Of a stretch of 64,000 bases of DNA, positions 39,629 to 49,009 are shown piece after piece. The notes beneath the pieces are model-generated. The model did not search any database. It saw only the letters and a program-made list of their open reading frames with translations, and was not told where the DNA came from. The DNA is from an uncultured Oscillospiraceae bacterium (GTDB lineage: Bacteria > Bacillota > Clostridia > Oscillospirales > Oscillospiraceae), in NCBI GenBank assembly GCA_947624985.1, contig CANQMO010000006.1, positions 42,238-106,237 on the forward strand. The letters are read 5' to 3'. Numbering within the stretch: the first letter of the stretch is position 1; each line of letters opens with the position of its first letter. A program made the translations under genes and the position numbers.

Positions 39629-41611
39629 TTATGATATATCGGCCAGGTCCAGGTATTTGTAGCCGTCCTGGGCGATGTGCTGCTTCCGGCCCTCCAGGTC
39701 GTTGCCCTCGAACAGCTCAAAGTAATAGGCGGTGCGCTCCGCGTCCTCGGGCATGACCCGGATGAGCCGGCGAGTCTCGGGATTCATGGTGGTCAGCCAC
39801 ATCATTTCCGCCGAGTTTTCCCCCAGGCCCTTGGACCGGTTGACGGTGAAGCGGCTTTTGCCCAGCTCCTCCACGATCCGGTTCTTTTCCCCGTCGGTGT
39901 AGGCGTACCAGGTCTTTTCCCGGCAGGTGATCTCGTAAAGGGGCGACTCGGCGATGTACACATATCCCTCTCGGATGAGAGTGGGGGTCAGCCGCCAGAG
40001 CATGGTCAGGATCAGGGTGCGTATCTGGAAGCCGTCCACGTCCGCGTCGGTGCAGATGACCACCTTGTTCCAGCGCAGGTTGTCCAGATCGAAATTGTTC
40101 AGGTCCTTGCCGTGCTTTTCCACCTCCACGCCGCAGCCCAGCACCTTCAAAAGGTCCGTGATGACGTCGCTTTTGAAGATACGGCCATAGTCGGCCTTCA
40201 GGCAGTTGAGGATCTTGCCCCGCACGGGCATGATACCCTGAAATTCCGCGTCCCGGCCCATCTTGCAGGAGCCCAGAGCGGAGTCGCCCTCCACGATGTA
40301 AAGCTCCCGCCGGGACTGGTCCCGGCTGCGGCAGTCCACGAACTTCTCCACACGGCTGACGATATCCATGGAGCCGGTGAGCTTCTTCTTGATGTTCAGC
40401 CGGGCCCGCTCGGCCTGCTCTCGGCTGCGCTTGTTGATGAGCACCTGCTCGGCCATCCTGTCCGCCTCGGCCTTGTGCTCGATACACCAGATCTCCAGCT
40501 TCTCCTTGAAGAAGTCGGTCATGGCCTCCTGGAGGAACCGGTTGGTGACGGCTTTTTTCGTCTGATTCTCGTAGCTGGTCTGAGTGGAGAAGCAGTTGGT
40601 CACCAGCACCAGACAGTCCTGCACGTCCTGAAAGGATATCTTCGACTCGTTTTTCTGGTACTTGCCGAGCTTCTTGATGTAGGCGTCCACCGCGTACACG
40701 AAGCCCAGCCGGGCGGCCTTGTCCGGGGCGCCGCCGTGCTCCAGCCAGGAGGAGTTGTGGTAGTATTCCAGCAGGCTCACCCGGTTGGAGAAGCAGAAGG
40801 CCGCGGACAGCTTGACCTTGTATTCCGGCTTGTCCGCCCGGTCCCGGCCCCGGCGCTCTGCCTCGATGAACACCGGCGCGGTCAGCGTCTGCTCGCCGGC
40901 GGTCTCCGCCACATAGTCCAGGATACCGTGTTCATAAACGTAGTCCGTGGTCTCGAATCTCGACCCGTGCTGGATACGCAGCCGGAAGGTGACGCCCGCG
41001 TTCACCACCGCCTGCCGGCGGAGGGTCTGGCGGAACCATTCCTCCGGGATGTCCGTATCCGTGAACACGGCCAGGTCCGGCTTCCAGCGGTGGGTGGTGC
41101 CGGTCTTTTTCCGGTCCGCCGGGGCTTTTTTCAGCGCGCCCACGATCTCGCCCTTTTCAAAGCGCAGGTCGTACCGGCTCCCGTCCCGCCAGACCGTCAC
41201 GTCCATGTACTCGGAGGCGTACTGGGTGGCGCAGGCGCCCAGACCGTTCAGCCCCAGGGAGTACTCGTAGCTCTCGCCCTCTTCGTTTTCATACTTGCCG
41301 CCGGCGTACAGCTCGCAGTACACCAGCTCCCAGTTATAGCGGTTCTCCGTGGGGTTCCAGTCCACCGGGCAGCCCCGGCCAAAGTCCTCCACCTGGATGG
41401 ACCGGTCCTCGAACTTGGTGACGGTGATGAGCTCGCCGTACCCCGCCCGGGCCTCGTCGATGGAGTTGGACAATATCTCGAACACGGAGTGCTCGCAGCC
41501 CTCCAGCCCGTCGGAGCCGAAAATGACGCCGGGACGCTTGCGCACCCGGTCCGCCCCCTTGAGCTGGCTGATGGATTCGTTGCCGTAAACTTCCTTTTTC
41601 GCTTTTGCCAT
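39629..41611 (-). CDS. type II topoisomerase subunit B (ParE/GyrB-like)
   Basis: KRPGVIFGSDGLEGCEHSVFEILSNSIDEARAGYG, YIVEGDSALGSCKMGRDAEFQGIMPVRGKILN, CTDADVDGFQIRTL. Confidence 0.93.
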   Translation of the reverse strand: MAKAKKEVYGNESISQLKGADRVRKRPGVIFGSDGLEGCEHSVFEILSNSIDEARAGYGELITVTKFEDRSIQVEDFGRGCPVDWNPTENRYNWELVYCELYAGGKYENEEGESYEYSLGLNGLGACATQYASEYMDVTVWRDGSRYDLRFEKGEIVGALKKAPADRKKTGTTHRWKPDLAVFTDTDIPEEWFRQTLRRQAVVNAGVTFRLRIQHGSRFETTDYVYEHGILDYVAETAGEQTLTAPVFIEAERRGRDRADKPEYKVKLSAAFCFSNRVSLLEYYHNSSWLEHGGAPDKAARLGFVYAVDAYIKKLGKYQKNESKISFQDVQDCLVLVTNCFSTQTSYENQTKKAVTNRFLQEAMTDFFKEKLEIWCIEHKAEADRMAEQVLINKRSREQAERARLNIKKKLTGSMDIVSRVEKFVDCRSRDQSRRELYIVEGDSALGSCKMGRDAEFQGIMPVRGKILNCLKADYGRIFKSDVITDLLKVLGCGVEVEKHGKDLNNFDLDNLRWNKVVICTDADVDGFQIRTLILTMLWRLTPTLIREGYVYIAESPLYEITCREKTWYAYTDGEKNRIVEELGKSRFTVNRSKGLGENSAEMMWLTTMNPETRRLIRVMPEDAERTAYYFELFEGNDLEGRKQHIAQDGYKYLDLADIS

Positions 41612-41666
41612 GTGTCCCTCGCTTCTATGATATAAACTGCTCGCCAGGAGTGGATCCCGGCGGCAG

Positions 41667-41703
41667 AAAGTCAAAAGCCTGTTGTTTTGCGGCTTTTGAC
41701 TTT
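41667..41703 (-). other. inverted repeat in parE-like gene leader
   Basis: AAAGTCAAAAGCC/GGCTTTTGACTTT 13-bp perfect arms, 11-nt loop, between promoter and start codon. Confidence 0.75.
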
Positions 41704-41787
41704 GACGCGCGGGAATGCCGCGCGGCTTCGCCCACCCATACCTACATTTGGTGTTTAAGTGGACATAATTTACCTAGTATAAACACA

Positions 41788-41815
41788 TTATAGCATATTT
41801 ACCGGGAAAATCAAG
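41788..41815 (-). promoter_or_regulatory. sigma70-type promoter for topoisomerase pair
   Basis: Minus strand TTGATT-16-TATAAT. Confidence 0.55.
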
Positions 41816-41928
41816 AAAAGAGCGGGGGCAAAGGCCCCCGCCCAGTGGTATTTGCTTTTCTCTCTGGGGGTAGTATACGTCTAAAAGGGGACGAACACAA
41901 ATACAATTTATGGAAAGGGGGACAGGCG

Positions 41929-42198
41929 ATGATATCCGAACCTTTGCTGAACGCCCTGTTCGTGGCGGCGGGGCTGCTGCTCGTAAAAATGCTGTACGGT
42001 CTGATGGGGCAGGTAAGGTCCTGGCCCGGCCTGGCGGTACTGCACGCCCTGGCGGGTCTGACGCTGCTGGTCACCGCCAATACCCTGGGCGGGCTGATGG
42101 GGCTGGGCGTGGGGCTGAACCGGCTGACCCTGCCGGTGTCGGCGGTGCTTGGCGCCCCGGGCGTGGGGTTGTTGTGGGCGGTAAAGTATCTGCTTTAA
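41929..42198 (+). CDS. pro-sigmaK processing inhibitor BofA family protein
   Basis: LHALAGLTLLVTANTLGGLMGLGVGLNRLTLPVSAVLGAPGVGLLWAVKYLL; RBS GGAAAGGGGG upstream. Confidence 0.85.
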   Translation: MISEPLLNALFVAAGLLLVKMLYGLMGQVRSWPGLAVLHALAGLTLLVTANTLGGLMGLGVGLNRLTLPVSAVLGAPGVGLLWAVKYLL

Positions 42199-42427
42199 TG
42201 GGGTCCCCAAAAGGCTCGCCAGCCTTTTGGGGAGAGGAGGAGCATGGGAGCGGGCGGATGCTGCCGGCCTGCCGGCAGCGGAGCTTAGCGAACATTGCAA
42301 CGACGAGGGCTGTGAAGTATCTGTTGTGACCGCCCATTCGTTATCATGATTTACTAAAGGAAAGCGGAAAAGTGCGGCGGGATGTTATCACAATCTCACA
42401 AAATCGCGGGATGCCGCCAAAAGACGG

Positions 42428-42457
42428 TTGACAGAGCCAAACGGGCGGTGTTATGAT
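42428..42457 (+). promoter_or_regulatory. sigma70-type promoter for lysine-riboswitch transcript
   Basis: TTGACA-18-TATGAT. Confidence 0.55.
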
Positions 42458-42477
42458 AGGCGTGCTTGAAAAATGAA

Positions 42478-42660
42478 TCGCTTGAACAGAGGCGCGGTTT
42501 TCATCAGTACCCGCTCCCAAGGCCAGACAGCCGGGACCGGGAAAAGGGAACGCCGCCGAAGTGGCGGGAGAGTGTCTGATCTCCCTCCGCTGGGCCGTCG
42601 GAGAATATCCGCCGGACTGTCACAAAGTTTTGTGGAGCGCTGTCATGGCCGATGGAAAGT
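42478..42660 (+). ncRNA. lysine riboswitch (L-box)
   Basis: Conserved L-box blocks in order: ACAGAGGCGCGG, TCATCAGTACC, GGGAAAAGGGAA, CGCCGAAGTGG, GGACTGTCACAAAG, TTTGTGGAGCGCTGTCATGG. Confidence 0.92.
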
Positions 42661-42685
42661 CCCTGGGGACTGAACCGAAATTCCG

Positions 42686-42719
42686 TGGATCGCTTGACAA
42701 AGCGGTCCATTTTTCTTTT
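42686..42719 (+). terminator. riboswitch-controlled intrinsic terminator
   Basis: TGGATCGCTT gaca AAGCGGTCCA then TTTTTCTTTT. Confidence 0.85.
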
Positions 42720-42943
42720 GGGGCATGCCAGTGCGCTGGCCATGCACCCGGACGGCGGGTCTTTTTCCGCCGGGCTTTGTTGGTCTTTCTTGAAATACAC
42801 AAAGTATTCCTGCGAAAGACCGCCTCGCCCGACGAAAAACTTCCTCGCCGCCGGATACATATCCAGCGCCCCGACAAGCCCCTTGGGCCTACGTCCTGAC
42901 CCGCAGCAGAGGACGAAACATTCTGAAAAGGAGAACGAAAACA

Positions 42944-43861
42944 ATGAGAAGACTTACCGCTATGCTGATGGCCCTGTGCCTGGTGCTCAGCCTGAGCGCC
43001 GCCGCGTTCGCTGACGAGGCGCCCGCCGGGGAAGAGGATCTGCTGCCCGCTCCCGACTTTGCCGACGTGGACACCAGCGCCATCCCCGGCCTGGAGGACG
43101 GCGTGTTCACCGTGGGCATGGAGTGCGCCTACGCGCCCTACAACTGGACCCAGATGGACGCCGCCGACGGGGCCGTGCCCATCTCCAATGTGCCCGGCGC
43201 TTACGCCAATGGCTACGACGTGATGATGGCCCAGCGTATCTGCGACGCCTACGGCTGGGAGCTTGAGGTCGTGTCCAGCGCCTGGGAGAGCCTGACCCCG
43301 GCGGTCCAGTCCAAGACCATGGACGCCAACATCGCCGGCCAGTCCATGACCGCCGACCGCATGGCCGAGGTGGACATGGCGGGCCCCTACATCTACGCCA
43401 CTATCGTGTGCCTGACCACCGCCGACAGCGAGTATGCGGACGCCGAGTCCATCGCCGACCTGGCCGGCGGCACCTGCACCAGCCAGTCTGGCACCATCTG
43501 GTATGACACCTGCCTGCCCCAGATCGAGGACGCCGACATCCTGGCCCCCGCCGACACGGCCCCGGCCATGATCATGCAGCTGGAGACCGGCACCGTGGAT
43601 TTCGTCTGCACCGACCTGCCCACCGCGATGGGCGCCGTGGCCAAGAACGACCAGCTGGTCATTCTGAACTTTGAAGGCACCGACGGGGACTTCCAGTTCG
43701 CCGACGAGGCCGAGCGGGCCGAGAACGTGAACATCGGTATCTCCGTGCTCAAGGGCAACACCGAACTGCTGGACGCGATCAACGCCGTTCTGGACGAGTA
43801 CACCGCCGACGACTTCAACCAGCTGATGGACTACGCCATCTCCATCCAGCCTGAGATATAA
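42944..43861 (+). CDS. amino acid (probably lysine) ABC transporter substrate-binding protein
   Basis: Family 3 SBP: VFTVGMECAYAPYNW, GYDVMMAQRICDAYGWELEVV, downstream of L-box. Confidence 0.9.
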   Translation: MRRLTAMLMALCLVLSLSAAAFADEAPAGEEDLLPAPDFADVDTSAIPGLEDGVFTVGMECAYAPYNWTQMDAADGAVPISNVPGAYANGYDVMMAQRICDAYGWELEVVSSAWESLTPAVQSKTMDANIAGQSMTADRMAEVDMAGPYIYATIVCLTTADSEYADAESIADLAGGTCTSQSGTIWYDTCLPQIEDADILAPADTAPAMIMQLETGTVDFVCTDLPTAMGAVAKNDQLVILNFEGTDGDFQFADEAERAENVNIGISVLKGNTELLDAINAVLDEYTADDFNQLMDYAISIQPEI

Positions 43862-43882
43862 GGCTGCCGGAGACTGCGCCCC

Positions 43883-44758
43883 ATGAACTTATTTTCCAAG
43901 CTCGTCAACGACGTTTCCCGCCTGTGGGCCAATTATGCCTCCGCCTATCTGGGCGGTATGTGGAGCACCCTGAAGCTGGCGGTGGTCGCCACGGTCATCG
44001 GCGTGCTGATCGGCCTTGTGTGCGGCATATTGAACACCATCCCCTGCGGGAAGAACGACTCCCTGCCCAGGCGGGTGCTGCTGGGCCTGATCCGGTTCGT
44101 CGTGCGGGCCTATGTGGAGATATTCCGGGGCACCCCCATGGTGCTCCAGGCCGTATTCATTTACTACGGCCTGCCCTACTTCTCCAACAACACCCTGCGC
44201 TTTGACGACATCTGGGCGGCGGCCATCCTGATCGTGTCCATCAACACGGGCGCGTACATGGCCGAATCCGTCCGGGGCGGCATCATCTCCGTGGACCCGG
44301 GCCAGACCGAGGGGGCCAAGGCCATTGGCATGACCCATGTGCAGACCATGGTGAACGTGATATTGCCCCAGGCGTTTCGCAACATCATCCCCCAGATCGG
44401 CAACAACTTCATCATCAACATCAAGGATACCTCCGTCATGTTCATCATCGGTTTCACGGAGTTTTTTGCCTTCCACCGGTACATCACCGGCGTGAACAAC
44501 ATGTACTTCCCCTCCGCCACTATCGAGATGATCGGTTACCTGACCATGACGCTGGTCGCCTCGTTCCTGCTGCGGTGGCTGGAAAAACGGCTGGACGGCT
44601 CCGACAACTACGAGCTCGTCAGCGACGACCAGCTGGTCATGGCCGCCGGCACTTACAGCTATCCGGACCGGGGCTCTCCTTTCGACGAGCGGCACAAGCC
44701 GTCCCGGGAAGCGGTGATCCAGGAGGTCAAGTTCGGCCGGAACAGGGGGGAGCGGTGA
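43883..44758 (+). CDS. amino acid ABC transporter permease
   Basis: [66 protein letters not shown]. Confidence 0.95.
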   Translation: MNLFSKLVNDVSRLWANYASAYLGGMWSTLKLAVVATVIGVLIGLVCGILNTIPCGKNDSLPRRVLLGLIRFVVRAYVEIFRGTPMVLQAVFIYYGLPYFSNNTLRFDDIWAAAILIVSINTGAYMAESVRGGIISVDPGQTEGAKAIGMTHVQTMVNVILPQAFRNIIPQIGNNFIINIKDTSVMFIIGFTEFFAFHRYITGVNNMYFPSATIEMIGYLTMTLVASFLLRWLEKRLDGSDNYELVSDDQLVMAAGTYSYPDRGSPFDERHKPSREAVIQEVKFGRNRGER

Positions 44759-44759
44759 C

Positions 44760-45500
44760 ATGGCGGATACTATTCTTGAAATACGCCACCTCTCCAAGAG
44801 CTTCGGCTCCCATGAAGTGCTCAAAGACATCGACTTCACCGTCTCCAAAGGGGATGTGACGGCCATCATCGGGGCCTCCGGCTCCGGCAAGAGCACCCTT
44901 CTGCGGTGCGTGAACCTGCTGGAGACCCCCACCAGCGGGGAGATACTCTTCCACGGCAAGGACGTGACCGGCCGGGGGGTGAACGCCCCGGAATACCGGT
45001 CCCATGTGGGCATGGTGTTCCAGTCGTTCAACCTTTTCAACAACATGACCGTGCTGGAAAACTGTATCGTGGGCCAGGTGAAGGTGCTGAAAAGGTCCAA
45101 GGCGGAGGCCAGGGAGACCGCCCTGCGGTATTTGCAGTATGTGGGCATGGCGCCGTTCATCAACGCCCGGCCCCGGCAGATCTCCGGCGGGCAGAAGCAG
45201 CGGGTGGCCATCGCCCGGGCTCTGGCCATGGGGCCGGAGGTGCTGCTGTTCGACGAGCCCACCAGCGCTCTGGACCCGGAGATGGTGGGGGAAGTGCTTG
45301 CCGTCATGCAGCATTTGGCCGGAGAGGGCATGACCATGCTGGTGGTCACCCACGAGATGGCTTTCGCCCGGGACGTGTCCACCCAGGTGGTGTACATGAA
45401 CCAGGGGGTCATCTGCGAGCAGGGCCCGCCGGCGGACGTGCTGGAAAATCCCCAGCGGCAGGAGACCAGAGACTTTCTGGCCCGGTTCCGGAAGAATTGA
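44760..45500 (+). CDS. amino acid ABC transporter ATP-binding protein
   Basis: [59 protein letters not shown]. Confidence 0.96.
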   Translation: MADTILEIRHLSKSFGSHEVLKDIDFTVSKGDVTAIIGASGSGKSTLLRCVNLLETPTSGEILFHGKDVTGRGVNAPEYRSHVGMVFQSFNLFNNMTVLENCIVGQVKVLKRSKAEARETALRYLQYVGMAPFINARPRQISGGQKQRVAIARALAMGPEVLLFDEPTSALDPEMVGEVLAVMQHLAGEGMTMLVVTHEMAFARDVSTQVVYMNQGVICEQGPPADVLENPQRQETRDFLARFRKN

Positions 45501-45511
45501 ACAGATGATAC

Positions 45512-45577
45512 GGGGCGCGTTGCAAAACGCGCCCCACATTGTTGAGCGCCTCCCTCCGACGAGGGAGGCATATTTTT
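45512..45577 (+). terminator. terminator region with two hairpins
   Basis: GGGGCGCGTTGCAAAACGCGCCCC and GCCTCCCTCCGACGAGGGAGGC followed by ATATTTTT. Confidence 0.7.
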
Positions 45578-45652
45578 GGGCGCGGCGGGAAACGAGCCTC
45601 CCTCTCACGAGGGAGACGGAAGGAGAGATATGCAAAGGCGGGAAAATTTCAC

Positions 45653-45681
45653 TTGACATAAAACCCGTTTCGCATTAGAAT
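45653..45681 (+). promoter_or_regulatory. sigma70-type promoter for rny
   Basis: TTGACA-17-TAGAAT. Confidence 0.65.
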
Positions 45682-45803
45682 TAATTAGTTACAGTAGTAT
45701 AAGTGGATGATTATGCTGCTGTTGCGTCCTTGATTGATCGGATGGGGTGCTTGATACCCGCCGTATGCAGAATTTCACAGGATGGGAGGTGTGTATACTT
45801 ACA

Positions 45804-47345
45804 ATGCCAATATGGTCATGGATCGTTCTGATCCTGGCGGGCCTTGCCCTGGGCTTCGGCTCGGGCACGATCTACCGCAAGCGTGTGAGCGAGCGGGAGA
45901 TAGGCTCGGCGGAGGAGGAAGCGAAGAGGATACTCAACGACGCCATAAGATCCGCGGAGAGCAAGAAACGGGAGGCCCTCCTGGAGGCAAAAGAAGAGAT
46001 ACACAAAAACCGCGCAGAATACGAGCGCGAAGTCAAGGAGAGACGAGCGGAGCTTTCCAAGCAGGAGCACCGCTTACAGCAGAAGGAAGAGCACCTGGAC
46101 AAAAAGACCGACGCCATCGATCGGAAAAACGAGCTTCTCACCAAGAAGATCTCCGAGGTGGAGGCCCAGCAGGAAGAGATCCAGAAACTCAAAAACAGCC
46201 AGCTTGAGGTGCTGGAGCGTATCTCCGGCTACAGTGCCGAGGACGCCAAGCAGCTTCTCATCGACTCTCTGGCAAGCGAGGTGACCCACGAACAGGCCGT
46301 CAAGGTACGGGAGATCGAGGCACAATTCAAGGAAGAAGCGGACCAGCGGGCCAGGGAGGTCATCGCTCTGGCCATCCAGCGCTGTGCCGCCGACCACGCC
46401 AGCGAGGTCACCGTCTCCGTGGTCAGCCTGCCCAATGACGAGATGAAGGGCCGTATCATCGGCCGCGAGGGGCGGAACATCCGCTCCATCGAAAATCTCA
46501 CCGGCGTGGACCTGATCATTGACGACACCCCGGAGGCCATCACGGTCTCCTGCTTCGACCCGGTCCGCCGGGAGGTGGCCCGGCTGGCTCTGGAGAAGCT
46601 CATCGCGGACGGACGCATCCATCCGGCCCGCATTGAGGAAATGATCGCCAAGGCCCAGAAGGAGGTCAACGCCACCATCAAGGCGGAGGGCGAGCGCGCC
46701 GTGTTCGAGACCGGTGTGCACGGCCTGCACCCGGAACTGATAAAGCTGCTGGGCCGCCAGAAATACCGCACCAGCTACGGCCAGAACGTGCTGAACCACT
46801 CCATGGAGGTGGCCCATATCTCCGGGCTCATCGCCGCGGAGCTGGGCGTGGACATCGCCACCGCCAAGCGGGCGGGGCTGCTGCATGACATCGGCAAGAG
46901 CATCGACCACGAGGTAGAGGGCAGCCACGTCACCATCGGCGTGGATATCGCCAAGAAGTACAAGGAATCCCCCGAGGTCGTCCACGCCATCCACGCCCAC
47001 CACGGGGACGTGGAGCCCCAGACGGTCATCGCCTGTATCGTCCAGGCGGCGGACGCCATCTCCGCCAGCCGCCCCGGCGCCCGGCGGGAGAACATCGAAA
47101 ACTACGTCAAGCGTCTGGAGAAGCTGGAGGAGGTATCCATGTCCTTCCCGGGTATCGACAGCTGCTATGCCATCCAGGCCGGCCGGGAGATCCGTATCAT
47201 GGTCAAGCCCGAGCAGGTCACCGAGGACCAGATGACGCTCCTGGCCCGGGACATCGCCAAGAAGATCGAGGAGGAGCTCACCTACCCCGGCCAGATCAAG
47301 GTCCATGTCCTGCGGGAGACGAAAGCGGTCGAGTACGCCAAGTAA
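45804..47345 (+). CDS. rny: ribonuclease Y
   Basis: N-terminal TM, long coiled coil, KH domain ([45 protein letters not shown]), HD domain ([15 protein letters not shown]). Confidence 0.97.
   Translation: MPIWSWIVLILAGLALGFGSGTIYRKRVSEREIGSAEEEAKRILNDAIRSAESKKREALLEAKEEIHKNRAEYEREVKERRAELSKQEHRLQQKEEHLDKKTDAIDRKNELLTKKISEVEAQQEEIQKLKNSQLEVLERISGYSAEDAKQLLIDSLASEVTHEQAVKVREIEAQFKEEADQRAREVIALAIQRCAADHASEVTVSVVSLPNDEMKGRIIGREGRNIRSIENLTGVDLIIDDTPEAITVSCFDPVRREVARLALEKLIADGRIHPARIEEMIAKAQKEVNATIKAEGERAVFETGVHGLHPELIKLLGRQKYRTSYGQNVLNHSMEVAHISGLIAAELGVDIATAKRAGLLHDIGKSIDHEVEGSHVTIGVDIAKKYKESPEVVHAIHAHHGDVEPQTVIACIVQAADAISASRPGARRENIENYVKRLEKLEEVSMSFPGIDSCYAIQAGREIRIMVKPEQVTEDQMTLLARDIAKKIEEELTYPGQIKVHVLRETKAVEYAK
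47287..47345 (+). repeat. left direct repeat: rny 3' end (candidate attL core)
   Basis: 47287-47338 identical (52/52) to 61813-61864; followed by gcCAAGTAA (AK*). Confidence 0.93.
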
Positions 47346-47414
47346 ATGCAAAAAGAGCAAAAAGAAACGTAAACGATCGTCCTCCGGCACAGGAGCATTG
47401 TATCGTTTTTCACA

Positions 47415-47450
47415 AATGGCATGGCTCTGAGAGCCATGCCATTTTCTTTT
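47415..47450 (+). terminator. intrinsic terminator after rny copy
   Basis: AATGGCATGGCTC tga GAGCCATGCCATT followed by TTCTTTT. Confidence 0.85.
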
Positions 47451-47454
47451 GTTA

Positions 47455-47800
47455 CAAAGAACCACGGGCTATGCCCGTGGGGCCAAAAAGGTTATACCTA
47501 TGCACAGGAACAGGGAATGAGCAAGAGAGGAAATAGGGAGACGTTATAGAAAACGTGGTTCCAAAAATTTGTAGAAGTTATGAGAGCTCGCAGAGCAAAG
47601 AAAGAAAACCCCACAGCCAATCAAATTGGCTGTAGGGCATGTGTGCGCAAGAAAGAGGTATCGTAGGCCTTTAGGCCAAGCCAGTAACACCCCTTATAGG
47701 GGTGGAGCAGGCCACCCGCTATGCGGGTGGTCCTGACTGCGGCAGTTCATGGATGGGGATCATGCCGCAATATCCTTATGCGCCGTGCTTTAGCGCTCTC
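47455..47800. mobile_element. hairpin-rich noncoding segment; candidate transposase-less IS200/IS605 derivative or structured RNA
   Basis: Hairpins CCACGGGCTATGCCCGTGG, ACAGCCAATCAAATTGGCTGT, GGCCTTTAGGCC, ACCCCTTATAGGGGT, GGCCACCCGCTATGCGGGTGGTCC, TGCGGCA...TGCCGCA; no plausible ORF. Confidence 0.4.
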
Positions 47801-47868
47801 GCAGAGACAATAGAAACAAGGTTTGATTAATATCCGCTGACTTCACCTTGATAGGTGGGTTCAGCGGA

Positions 47869-48729
47869 TTATTTGTTATATTCATACTCAAACGACGCGT
47901 GGTTGGTCGTGAAGTCAAAAACCAGCTCTCCGCCGATCTCAAACCGATAGCGGGCCTTGCAGGCGGCGCTTTCATGGATAGTCCTTGACATCTCTCCTCC
48001 CACTGGTGCGTTCAGCGGATAAGACGCTTTCTCAATAAGACGCGCCATAAAAAGCTTGTCACGCTGCTTGACAGTTATCGCTTGATCGGCAATTTTCAGC
48101 GCGCTTGCGCCGAGATAGGTGGCGATCCTGTACTCCCGCCCCCGCCAAATGATCGCGCCAATAACGCCTGTGAAATGGAGCCCAAGCACCGGAATATCCG
48201 CGGCGCTCAGCATTAGCGAGCCCCCGTCGAAATGACACTGTGTCCAGATGTATTCCTTGGGAAACGACCGGCCGCGGTCACCCTCGATATATCCTGAAGC
48301 GTTGTCAAAGTTAAAAACATCACCGTTCACGCTCATTTCACCCGTGACGGAATGCATCATGCTGACGACGCTGTGGCGGCACTCCATGAACGGGACATAC
48401 CGAAACGGCCCCATTATATCATAGCGAATCGGCGTAAGCCGTCCGAAATATACCGCTCCTTCGACCGTGCAAGCGGTGTTTTTCAGTTTCATCCTTATAC
48501 CGCCCGCGTCAAAAACATTCTCCCCTATGCGCACGCCAAACTCTCGTGGGTTTTCCCGATATGCCTCATATGGAAAGTCGAATGTCCATGCGCCGCTATT
48601 GGTTATGAGCTGAACCGACGAGGAGCTTCCTTGCCCGGATTTATGCGCGGCGGGAATCACTGCTAAGGTCATGGAATCCTTCTGACACTTGAAATACCAC
48701 CCGCGAAAATGATCCACACAATCACCCAT
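47869..48729 (-). CDS. tocopherol cyclase-like family protein
   Basis: VDHFRGWYFKCQ...; PFRYVPFMECRHSVVSMMHSVTGEMSVNGDVFNFDNASGYIEGDRGRSFPKEYIWTQ. Confidence 0.75.
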   Translation of the reverse strand: MGDCVDHFRGWYFKCQKDSMTLAVIPAAHKSGQGSSSSVQLITNSGAWTFDFPYEAYRENPREFGVRIGENVFDAGGIRMKLKNTACTVEGAVYFGRLTPIRYDIMGPFRYVPFMECRHSVVSMMHSVTGEMSVNGDVFNFDNASGYIEGDRGRSFPKEYIWTQCHFDGGSLMLSAADIPVLGLHFTGVIGAIIWRGREYRIATYLGASALKIADQAITVKQRDKLFMARLIEKASYPLNAPVGGEMSRTIHESAACKARYRFEIGGELVFDFTTNHASFEYEYNK

Positions 48730-48893
48730 AATTAGTTTGAACGGAGATAGCGGGATTATTCATGAAAGGATCTTTTGCCCGCTTGCCGATGGTTGATGTC
48801 AGTGTAGCAAAAATACGGCTTTTTCAGTATGATCGGGAAGAACTTTGTGTAGTGTTAACAAAAAGCGAACGAGCAAACTTGTGGATTTGCCAA

Positions 48894-48930
48894 TTGACAA
48901 TGAATTCTGAATGCTGTATCCTGTATACAG
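48894..48930 (+). promoter_or_regulatory. promoter with overlapping palindromic operator for island operon
   Basis: TTGACA-17-TATCCT with perfect palindrome CTGTATACAG (48921-48930). Confidence 0.6.
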
Positions 48931-49009
48931 TATAAAACGAGATGAGAGATTTGATCGGATGATGGTGCGCGTAGCGGCCATCCAACCAGTGGATATGGAG
49001 GGTGACGAC

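Noticed and set aside
39677-41635. 652-aa plus-strand ORF
   Set aside because: Antisense to the topoisomerase B-subunit gene; shadow ORF.
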